NCBI GenBank assembly: GCA_964522665.1
Contig: CAZFVY010000054.1
Location: 1-45,277, forward strand
Length of the DNA stretch: 45,277 nucleotides
Source: CAZFVY01 sp964522665
GTDB lineage: Bacteria; Verrucomicrobiota; Verrucomicrobiia; Limisphaerales; CAZFVY01
Direction: 5' to 3'
The notes beneath the pieces were generated by a model. That model had not been told where the DNA came from. It did not search any database and saw only the letters and a list, made by a program, of their open reading frames with translations. Position 1 is the first letter of the stretch. The number at the start of each line of letters is the position of its first letter. The position numbers and the translations under genes are program-made. Positions 18,701 to 25,932 of the stretch are shown here, piece by piece.

Positions 18701-19926
18701 CGGCCATCGGCACGAACGCGAATTTTGCGGTCCAGGATTTTGGCACGGTCGCGATGCTGCAAATCAACATCCCGCCAACCGCGAACCTCGGCGACGCCTA
18801 CCGCATCGAAATCCTGCAAGCGTCCGGCACCACCAACGGGCAGCAAGGCGCCGTCTTTCTGACCAACCTTCCGCCGCGAACCATTACCGTCTCGAACGTC
18901 GTCTATCTCGTCGGCGACACCTCACCCGGCCGCTGGTATAACGCGGGCGACTTCGGCAACGGCGACCTCGATAACGCCGACGTCAACAACGCGTTCTACG
19001 CCTCGCTGGGCATTCGCCTCCCGTATAACTTCACTGACGTTTTCGACGCCATGGACGCGTACCCGGACGACACCCCTGGCTCGGTCGGCGGCGATGGTCA
19101 AATCCGCTTCCTCGACTGGCAACGAATTCTGCGGCGTTCGCTCCGGCGCGACACGAACAATTGGCAGCGGTCGTGGACGACCAATGGTTTTCGCGCCGCC
19201 ATTGCGACGAAGCTGCCCGGCGAGGCGAACCTGCCCGGCGACGCGTTCAGCGGGCTGGCGGGGCAGGTCGTGCGCGCGCAAGCGCAACTAAGCCCGCAGA
19301 GCCTGGGTAATCTGGCGCCGGGCGATCCGGTCCGCGTTCCGATCTATGTCGATGTCGCCGCCGGTTCATCACTGGCGGGCCTGCAATTCCGCGCGTCCAT
19401 CGCCCCGGTTGGCCTCGCCCCGCCACTGCAGGACGCCGCGCAGTTCCTGCCGTTTGACGGCTTGCCTCAGCCGCTCCAGGCCGGTGGACTGCCAGTGAAT
19501 GAAGTGAGCGCGGCATGGTCGCTGCTCCTGAACCCGTTCACCGCGACTCTGACCGGGCGGCAATTGCTCGGCGCGATTGCTTTCACCGTCCCCGGCGCCG
19601 CCCTCCCCGGAGCCACTTACCAAATCCAATTCGCCAACGCGGATGGATCACCCGACGAAAACACCCAGTACGACGTCGCCGGCGGCGTGGCGTTCGTCAC
19701 TGTTCAAGCGCCGGCGCCCCCGGCGCTCGCGGCCCTGCCCGGCTTCAAATTGACCTGGTACGCGGCGGCGGGCCAGCGTTACGCCGTCGAGTCCACCACG
19801 AATCTGACGACTGGACCGTGGACACAGGAAGGGACCGAGCTTTTTGGCCGCGGTCGAACGCAGGAATTCCGCGATCAAAACGCCTCCCCTGGGGCGAAGT
19901 TCTATCGAGTGAGGACGGCGCCATGA
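15721..19926 (+). CDS. Giant secreted NHL-propeller/cohesin-like/dockerin-like protein, paralog 4
   Basis: A 1401-residue secreted paralog starting 36 bases after paralog 3. Signal peptide (about 1-25, ending TLRAQ), NHL propeller (about 30-300), then a stalk of seven diverged chitobiase-C-terminal-like modules (about 304-893; cores TADGSDP, TYDGSQP, TIDGSEP, TLDGTEP, TTDGSAP, TLDGSDP, RLDGLAP). Cohesin-like 1 (899-1057), a dockerin-like pair (1060-1150; GNGDLDNADVNNAFYAS and GGDGQIRFLDWQ), cohesin-like 2 (1190-1327) and a C-terminal module ending KFYRVRTAP follow. Its stalk modules are clearly older duplicates than those of paralog 3. The last codons overlap the next start as ATGA. Propeller and dockerin-like parts are closest to paralog 3. 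Confidence 0.82.
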   Translation: MNGKRLLALSLAIGLRLTLTLRAQTVSTLPLTGLNEPYGVAVDLTTNLYYLTDSVNNRVVSFNPANGQQAELAGGALFNPEGIVVAHGGLVVADSGNHAIRFISFQGAETTLAGGTPGFADGSGPAAQFHSPAGLAVDNSNGNVFIADLKNNAIRLLRGPNNAVTTYATGFYEPAGVAVGDNGVVFVADTRNQVIKMISTNGGVVTIAGQYRINGLQDAANGTDAQFNFPRGLLWLGGQTGLLVGDSGNQMIRRVYQNPNRNVWSVETFAGPFNVPIGLATDANGLLLVVESSAPGSLSSLTRPAVTLNLGFAATTLQNAVTIAFTNSPGAVTRYTADGSDPNPLSTLLPNGTVFDGGPPGAGPIFRLKARAFSPDGMASDVVSNTLTFVIGDPVASPSGAATNNAITAALSSVTTNAFIYWTYDGSQPARTNGSLYVGGAPLPLNASGVLKAQAFKNGYLDSATTTNVFTFTVSSPVITPVGAITNNAVTVSLATATTNALIYWTIDGSEPSPTNGTLYANVPFSLETSGVLKAKAFKPGYTDSVTASALFQFTVTDPVISPPGLNTNNAALVSFSTPTLGASLYYTLDGTEPTPKDGTPYAGPFQLAYNSPSLKVKGFKTGYLPSQTIAVPFLFTVSNPSLSISGGSFSNVLALTITSLTTNPAPLLRFTTDGSAPTLASPVWVNGIFGVSGALQVRAFAPFFTPSDVISNQFNFFVDTPVINSTGVKAASSGAYLNAVTNTIMSATVGAQFFYTLDGSDPRGPGGILLATANNLLVITTNSSLTVVGATNGFATSAPVSRQFTVQVPTPSMSPFTGYLPQGATVTLSDTRPDATIYYRLDGLAPTTNDTLYTGPISLDQISNPGQDLRVLAARAFAPNTLPSDLVTGRPAPINSIGVPSDLVAGIGASIVVPIVLNLQSNQPLKSLQFRAQISPATPFAPNLPFDLRAVPITTNDFVTVVGPSAAGNASLSSSAYSVTSGSGVTTNVLLISAIGTNANFAVQDFGTVAMLQINIPPTANLGDAYRIEILQASGTTNGQQGAVFLTNLPPRTITVSNVVYLVGDTSPGRWYNAGDFGNGDLDNADVNNAFYASLGIRLPYNFTDVFDAMDAYPDDTPGSVGGDGQIRFLDWQRILRRSLRRDTNNWQRSWTTNGFRAAIATKLPGEANLPGDAFSGLAGQVVRAQAQLSPQSLGNLAPGDPVRVPIYVDVAAGSSLAGLQFRASIAPVGLAPPLQDAAQFLPFDGLPQPLQAGGLPVNEVSAAWSLLLNPFTATLTGRQLLGAIAFTVPGAALPGATYQIQFANADGSPDENTQYDVAGGVAFVTVQAPAPPALAALPGFKLTWYAAAGQRYAVESTTNLTTGPWTQEGTELFGRGRTQEFRDQNASPGAKFYRVRTAP

Positions 19927-22900
19927 TCCGACGTAAAGCAGCCTTCAAGCCGTCGCGCATGAGAACCAAATTCTGGCTTGGCGTCTGCGTTGCCGCCACC
20001 TGGCTTTCCGCGGCGCTCGCGCAAACCGTAAGCACCATCATCACTCCCGCCGGCGGCCTGCTTGAGCCGAACAGCATTGCCGTCGATTCGGCCAACAATT
20101 ATTACCTGACCGACAGCGCCAACAATCGGGTCATCAAATATGTCCCGAACAATGGCGCCCTCAGCGTCCTCGCCGGTCTGGCCGGCGATGGCAACGACGG
20201 TTTCAACGATGGCCTCGGCGTCGCCGCGCGCTTTTCGTATCCGAAGGGAATCGTGCTCGCGCGCGGAGGACTGGTCGTGGCGGATTCCGGCAACCACGTC
20301 CTGCGCTTTATCGCCCTCGACGGAACGGTTTCCACCTTGGCGGGAACGCCCGGAACGCCCGGATTCAATAACGGACCAGCGGCAGTCGCGACGTTTAGTT
20401 TTCCGAGCGGGCTGGCCGCGGACCCAGGCGGCAACATTTACGTCGCGGACACCAAGAACAACGCGATCCGCCTCCTCGACATCGACAATAAGGTTTCAAC
20501 ACTCGCCGCCGGTTTCTACGAGCCTGAAGGGGTGGCGCTCGGCGATAACGGCCAGATCATCGTCGCCGACACTCGGAATCACTCGATCAAACTCATCCAA
20601 ACCAATCAAGCGGTCACGTTGATCGCCGGACGAAACTCCCGTTTTTTGAGCGGCACGAACGATTCGTTGGTCGCCACGAATGCGTTGTTCAACAATCCCC
20701 GCGGCGTGCTCTGGCTCGGCGGAACCGCCGGCTTGCTTGTGACCGACTCCGGTAATCAGTCGTTGCGCCGGGTTTACTTCAACACGAATTTTAACGCCTA
20801 TTCCACCGAAACCTTCGCCGGCGCGCCCGGCTTGACCGGTTCCGACGATGGCGCATTGCCCGCCGCGAGGTTTAACAACCCCATCGGCGCCGCCGAGGAT
20901 CTGGTTGGTGATTTGCTCGTAGTCGATTCCGCAAACAACTCCCTCCGCCAAATCACCACCGGCCCGCCGCAACCGCCCGTCACGAATCCGTCGATCGGCA
21001 AGGTTGATCTGGTTATCGATCCCAACTCCGGTCAGCAGGTGACCAAGCTCACCCCGATCATATCGGGCGTTTTCAACAACGACATTGTGATCGCGATCCT
21101 CGCCGATCCCACGGTCTCGACTTATTTCACCTCTGGCCCAACGCCGCCCAGCCCGCTCCAGGATTCCATTCCGTCACCCAGCCAAACCACCGGCAGCCAG
21201 CCCCCGGCGTACGCTGACGGCGAGTCGCAGTTGCCGCCCTCGATGCTCAACCCGCAGCCGGACATGACGATCAAGGCGATCAGCACCGCGAACGGCCGCC
21301 GCCCCAGTCAAGTCGTCCAGGCTCGTTTCCAATTTACTACCTCCAACCCTTCGATCGTCGGCGACAACCCCGCATCATTCGTAGTGCAGGATGGCACCAA
21401 GAACGCTCAAATCTACTACACCACCGACGGCTCTGACCCGACGAACAGCGCCGCGTTCAATCCCGCCGTGATCGGCCCGATCGCCAGCGGCACGTCGATC
21501 AACTTGAACATCGGCTCCCAAAGCGTCGTCTTCAGCGCGCGAGCCTTCCGGGACAGTTACGCCCCGAGCGAAATCTCGCGCAAGACCTTCACTCCCACGA
21601 ATTTCATCCCGAATCGGATCACGTTCGGCTTTGACAGCGGCGTGGCTTCCAGCGCCTTCATCGGCTCCTCCGGCCAGACGTTCTATGCGCCCGTGACCCT
21701 GAGTTTGATTCCCGGGCAAACGATGTATTCTCTGCAGTTCAACGTGACCGCCGCCGCGACGAACGGCGCCCCCGCGATCGCGCCGGGCGCGGTCGGCTTC
21801 CAAAGCATGCTCTCCAAGCCCAAGCCCGATCAACCGTTTCAAGGGAGCCTGATCACGATTCCCCCGGCGATGTTCGTCGGCTACTTCACCAACGTCATCG
21901 TGGTGGGCGGACAAGTCGTGACCAACTTGTCGGCCACCTTCACCAACCTGCTCGTCACGAACGCCACTCAGAATCTAGTCGGCGTCGGTTGGCTGGAACG
22001 GGCTGGCTTCCAGTTGACCAACCTATTCGACACGACCGCGCAGGATTTGATCACGTTCTCCGGCGTCCACGACTTCACCTTCAACAGCGCGGACGGCAAA
22101 GTGGTCGTCGGCGCCTACTCGTTCAACGTCCCGCCCACCGCCACGAACGGGCAGACTTACATAATTCAGCTTGGTCGTCCGTCGGCGACCGAGGACGGCG
22201 CCACGAAAGACGTATTCATCGACACGCCCACCAACGGTTCGTTGACCGCCGCCAGTCCGATCAACGCCACCAAACTCGTCACCGTCGGGCAGGCGAAGTA
22301 TTTGGTCGGCGACGTGCTGCCGCTGCGCTGGATCAACGCGGGTGACTTCGGCGACAATCTCCTCCTGAATAACGACGTCCTCGACGTGTTCGCCTCGGCG
22401 ATCTACCACCTGAACACCCCCGCCCCCGGCAGCGACTTCTTCGACGCGATGGACGCCTGCTGCGGCGCCTACACGAACGTCCCCGGGCAGAATTATCTGC
22501 TCTTCAATACGAACGTCACGGACCCCGCCACGCTGAACGCGCTGGCCACCGGGAACGACACGGTTATCAATACCATTGGTTTCGGCGACGGCGTCCTCGA
22601 TGTCAGCGACGTCTTCGTGACGTTTCGCCGCTCGATCGATCCGTCGTTGACCTGGTTTCGACGATTTTGGACGAACGGCGTGCGCGCGGCGGAGACCGCC
22701 ACCAACCAATTCCGGGGCGCCGCCGTCGCCCGACTCCCTGGCGCGGGACGATCCGCCGGCCAACAAGCCAATTTAACGGGCGCGGACCTTGCCGCCGCCC
22801 AAGCGGCCGTTACGTTCGTTGCGGGCGACGCCATCGGCGCCGCGGGCCAGACGGTCCAAATCCCCGTTACCGCGCAGATCGCCGCCGGCTACAATCTCAA

Positions 22901-23603
22901 AATCCTGATGCTGAATCTGGCCGTCTATCCCCTGCAAGATTCCCCGCCTCTGACCCAGGCGGTCCAATTCACACCCGTGGATTCGCTGGGGTCTCCGACG
23001 CTGAGCGATTCTCAAGGCGCCGCGAATTACGCGGGCGCTTGGCTAAATACCGGCGTCACCGGCCTGGCTGGCTCCGCGGCGGTCGGCGTCTTGAAACTCA
23101 CGATTCCCGCTGGCGCCGGCCCGAACGCCGCCTACGCGGTCCGGTTCGAGCATGCCTCGGCGCTGGGCGTTCCCACGCCGGCGACGCATCCTGGGTTGAT
23201 CACGCTTTCCGATCGATCACAATCGACCTGGAATGACGGCATCCCCGATTCCTGGCGCCTCCGCTTCTTTGATTCGACCACCAGCGTCCTGGCCGCCGCG
23301 AACGCCGACCCCGACGGTGACGGCGCGAGTAATTATGACGAATGGCTCGCCGGAACCGACCCATCCGACCCTCACTCACGCCTGCACTTGTTCGCTGGCC
23401 CCGCCGGCGTCGGTTCCGGTCTGTTCCTCGCATGGCCCACGGTCAGCGGCAAGCGTTACGTCCTCGAAAGCGCGTCGGCGCTGACGCCGGGCGCCTGGTC
23501 CTCCATTTCCACAAACATTTTAGGCGACGGTCTTAACGCGCAATTCCTGGACGCGACGACCGCCGGGGCTTCACGGTTCTACCGCCTGCGGCTGGTTCCG
23601 TAA
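19923..23603 (+). CDS. Giant secreted NHL-propeller/cohesin-like/dockerin-like protein, paralog 5
   Basis: A 1226-residue secreted paralog. Signal peptide to about residue 36 (AALAQ), NHL propeller (about 40-346), two stalk modules (356-556; TTDGSDPTNS), an enlarged cohesin-like 1 (566-786) and a dockerin-like region (790-916). The dockerin-like region is split by an insertion: the first loop is degenerate (GDNLLLNNDVLDVFAS) and the second is good (GDGVLDVSDVFVTFRRS). Cohesin-like 2 (963-1096), a thrombospondin-3-type loop (ADPDGDGASNYDEWLAGTD, about 1123-1142) and a C-terminal module ending RFYRLRLVP complete it. The ATG at 19923 overlaps the previous stop by four bases; the frame is open back to 19515 but lies over paralog 4. 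It is the last gene of the + strand run and faces the glycosyltransferases tail to tail. Confidence 0.82.
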   Translation: MIRRKAAFKPSRMRTKFWLGVCVAATWLSAALAQTVSTIITPAGGLLEPNSIAVDSANNYYLTDSANNRVIKYVPNNGALSVLAGLAGDGNDGFNDGLGVAARFSYPKGIVLARGGLVVADSGNHVLRFIALDGTVSTLAGTPGTPGFNNGPAAVATFSFPSGLAADPGGNIYVADTKNNAIRLLDIDNKVSTLAAGFYEPEGVALGDNGQIIVADTRNHSIKLIQTNQAVTLIAGRNSRFLSGTNDSLVATNALFNNPRGVLWLGGTAGLLVTDSGNQSLRRVYFNTNFNAYSTETFAGAPGLTGSDDGALPAARFNNPIGAAEDLVGDLLVVDSANNSLRQITTGPPQPPVTNPSIGKVDLVIDPNSGQQVTKLTPIISGVFNNDIVIAILADPTVSTYFTSGPTPPSPLQDSIPSPSQTTGSQPPAYADGESQLPPSMLNPQPDMTIKAISTANGRRPSQVVQARFQFTTSNPSIVGDNPASFVVQDGTKNAQIYYTTDGSDPTNSAAFNPAVIGPIASGTSINLNIGSQSVVFSARAFRDSYAPSEISRKTFTPTNFIPNRITFGFDSGVASSAFIGSSGQTFYAPVTLSLIPGQTMYSLQFNVTAAATNGAPAIAPGAVGFQSMLSKPKPDQPFQGSLITIPPAMFVGYFTNVIVVGGQVVTNLSATFTNLLVTNATQNLVGVGWLERAGFQLTNLFDTTAQDLITFSGVHDFTFNSADGKVVVGAYSFNVPPTATNGQTYIIQLGRPSATEDGATKDVFIDTPTNGSLTAASPINATKLVTVGQAKYLVGDVLPLRWINAGDFGDNLLLNNDVLDVFASAIYHLNTPAPGSDFFDAMDACCGAYTNVPGQNYLLFNTNVTDPATLNALATGNDTVINTIGFGDGVLDVSDVFVTFRRSIDPSLTWFRRFWTNGVRAAETATNQFRGAAVARLPGAGRSAGQQANLTGADLAAAQAAVTFVAGDAIGAAGQTVQIPVTAQIAAGYNLKILMLNLAVYPLQDSPPLTQAVQFTPVDSLGSPTLSDSQGAANYAGAWLNTGVTGLAGSAAVGVLKLTIPAGAGPNAAYAVRFEHASALGVPTPATHPGLITLSDRSQSTWNDGIPDSWRLRFFDSTTSVLAAANADPDGDGASNYDEWLAGTDPSDPHSRLHLFAGPAGVGSGLFLAWPTVSGKRYVLESASALTPGAWSSISTNILGDGLNAQFLDATTAGASRFYRLRLVP

Positions 23604-23656
23604 CCAGGCTGATTCCGCGGCGCCCGAATCGCGCACACTCTGTCTCAACCACGCCC

Positions 23657-24709
23657 TCAGTATAGGCCCACCTTGGGTACGCCCCAGCGCCGCAACCGGT
23701 CCAATTCATCCCAGCGATTGAGCCGCCAGTGCAGGAAACGCAGCATCCACCAATCGGTGTGCCGCCGGAATCCCCGAACCCTTGCACGTTCGGCGCGAAC
23801 GTGCCCGCGCAATCGCCAGCAATCGAGGATCGCCTCCACGTAAGCCCGTTTCACGAAGGCCCACCGCCGCGTCAACGCCAGCCAAACGCAGGCCTCCAGG
23901 CCGAGCAAAACGATTTGCAGCGGAACCAACAGCAGCAGGATGTGCTGACAGTTCTTCAGCAGGACCAACAGATTGTTCCGATTGGTGTAGAAGCGTTTCA
24001 TCTCGCTCGTCCGAAACTCGACGATTTTTCCGCCACCCTGCGGATTGACGTTGGCCGCGCCCCGGTGATGCAGACGGGCGCTCGGCACGGCGACCGCGCG
24101 CGCTCCGGCGATCCACATCCGCCACGAGAGATCGTATTCGTCGGCGTAAAGGTAAAACACCGGATCAAACTTCCCGACTTCCGCGAATAACTCACGCTCG
24201 ATCAGATAGGAACAACCGCCGGAGACAAATACCTCGTAGGTCTCCTTTCGCGGCGTCGCCAGGCTGAGCAACCCGAAGATGTCAAACCCCGCGCCCCCGG
24301 GGGACTGGATCGTGTCGTCTTCGTAGTCGAACATCATCGGCGTGCCGGCCCGCGCGCCCGCCCGCTTCACTTCCGCGAGCAAATTCTCCAGACAATCCGG
24401 CGCCATCCAGGTGTCGTTGTTCAGGAAAAAAAGGAAATCACCGCGCGCCACCGCCGCGGCCCGATTGTTGCCTTCGCAGTAGCCGAGGTTCGCCCCGTTT
24501 TGGACGAAACGTCCATTGGCCCAACCGGTGATCAAATCGGCCGCCAGACGATCCGAGCCGTCCGTGGAAAGGTTGTCCGCGACGACGACCTCGAGCTGGT
24601 CAAAGATGGTTTGCGCGCGCAACGACGCAAGACAGCGCTCCATCCAACGCGCGCCGTTGTAATTCAAGATTACGACGCTCAGGATCGGCGCTGAAGGGTT
24701 ATCGCTCAT
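23657..24709 (-). CDS. Family 2 glycosyltransferase
   Basis: Cytoplasmic-face GT-A glycosyltransferase, 350 residues, of the rhamnosyltransferase-like group that adds sugars to lipid-linked surface glycans. The N-terminal strand SVVILNYNGARWMERCL, the nucleotide-binding DNLSTDGSD and the metal-binding-type FFLNNDTWMAPD are visible. A later acceptor-side motif FYLYADEYDLSWRMWIAG matches the ED-type segment of this group. A hydrophobic stretch at about residues 255-285 suggests membrane association near the C-terminus. It is 18 bases downstream of the GT4 gene and convergent with the last giant paralog. The sugar and acceptor cannot be deduced. Confidence 0.9.
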   Translation of the reverse strand: MSDNPSAPILSVVILNYNGARWMERCLASLRAQTIFDQLEVVVADNLSTDGSDRLAADLITGWANGRFVQNGANLGYCEGNNRAAAVARGDFLFFLNNDTWMAPDCLENLLAEVKRAGARAGTPMMFDYEDDTIQSPGGAGFDIFGLLSLATPRKETYEVFVSGGCSYLIERELFAEVGKFDPVFYLYADEYDLSWRMWIAGARAVAVPSARLHHRGAANVNPQGGGKIVEFRTSEMKRFYTNRNNLLVLLKNCQHILLLLVPLQIVLLGLEACVWLALTRRWAFVKRAYVEAILDCWRLRGHVRAERARVRGFRRHTDWWMLRFLHWRLNRWDELDRLRRWGVPKVGLY

Positions 24710-24727
24710 TGTCCGACGGGCGATCGC

Positions 24728-25834
24728 TCAGCCTTTGCGCGACGCGCGCGCCTGGAGTTCCAGCCAGTCGCAGGTCTTCCGCAGTTGCAAGTCCCAATGC
24801 AACGATTTGGCCCGTTCCCACGCCTGCCGCCGCCAGCGTTGATACTGCGTGGAATCTTGCAGAGCCGCGGCCAGCGCGGTCGCCAGCGAGTCCGGCGTTT
24901 CGGCCGGCGAGACCAACCCGGTCTCTCCGGCAAGGGTCGAATCGACCAAACCGCCCACCGGATAGACCGCGGCGGGCGTGCCCATGGCGTTCGCCTCGAT
25001 GACGTTCAAGCCCCAGCCTTCGCGCACCGAGGTATGCACCAGAAAATGGGCCTGCCGCATCTGCTCGTTTTTCTCCTTTTCCGGAAGTTGGCCGGTGAAA
25101 AGAGTCTTCTCGCCAAGCCCCGAATCCGCCGCCAACCGGCGCAGGCCGGGCTCGCTCTCCCCGCCGCCGACCACCGTGAGGCGCGCGTCGATCCCCCGCT
25201 CACCGAGGAGCCGCAAAACCTCGATCACGTGCTCGACCCGTTTATTTGCCGCCAGACGCGAGACCACCACCAGACGATACGGAGGCGTCAACGGTTTCTC
25301 CTCCAACTCCGGCAACGCCACCGTGTCGGTCCCATTCAGGAGGACGGTGACTTGGCGCACGCCGTGGGCCTCGAGGCCGGTCCTGGTCGATTGCGAAACG
25401 GTCCAGAACGGCACGTTCCGGTAAAGCCAATGAATCCACCGCTCCTGCCACTGGCCAAAGGCGCTGAGCGGCCATGAATAGAAGACCCGCCAGATCGGTC
25501 CCAGCACCTCGTGAATATAGGCGATGCAGTTTGTCCCGCACAACCACGGGGCGAACCACGGGATACCGTGATGTTGATCGATCACCAGATCAAAGCGGGG
25601 TTGCTTCCGGTACCAGCGGAACGCGCGATAGACCGAGGTTCCAATTCCCCCGCCGCGGATGACCCGCACGGATTGAATGGTTTCCTCCCGCGCGGCGCCG
25701 GGAAAATCATTCGCGAACCAGAAGACCTCATGCCCCCGGCGCGCGAGTTCCGCCAAATACGCCAGGCTGACCCGTTCCGCTCCACCCGCGAGCGGATTCC
25801 GCGGGTCGCGCCAATTAAGCATCAAGAACCGCAT
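24728..25834 (-). CDS. Family 4 glycosyltransferase
   Basis: Retaining GT-B glycosyltransferase of 368 residues. The N-terminal domain has the AGGAERVSLAYLAELARRGHEV motif region typical of GT4. The C-terminal domain shows VVSRLAANKRVEHVIEVLRL and the EX7E-type motif EGWGLNVIEANAMGTPA, followed by GLVSP. It is probably co-transcribed with the adjacent GT2 gene and so acts on the same surface polysaccharide or glycoprotein glycan. Ninety-eight bases separate its start from the purF stop on the same strand, so read-through from the purine cluster is possible. Substrate unknown. Confidence 0.9.
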   Translation of the reverse strand: MRFLMLNWRDPRNPLAGGAERVSLAYLAELARRGHEVFWFANDFPGAAREETIQSVRVIRGGGIGTSVYRAFRWYRKQPRFDLVIDQHHGIPWFAPWLCGTNCIAYIHEVLGPIWRVFYSWPLSAFGQWQERWIHWLYRNVPFWTVSQSTRTGLEAHGVRQVTVLLNGTDTVALPELEEKPLTPPYRLVVVSRLAANKRVEHVIEVLRLLGERGIDARLTVVGGGESEPGLRRLAADSGLGEKTLFTGQLPEKEKNEQMRQAHFLVHTSVREGWGLNVIEANAMGTPAAVYPVGGLVDSTLAGETGLVSPAETPDSLATALAAALQDSTQYQRWRRQAWERAKSLHWDLQLRKTCDWLELQARASRKG

Positions 25835-25932
25835 AGGCCAGCCGGACGCTTCAGGGCGGAGAAACGGCCTTGAAATGGGTCTGGAACGAGGCGGCGCCCG
25901 GGGCTACGGGATGACGTCTGGAACCGGGACAT

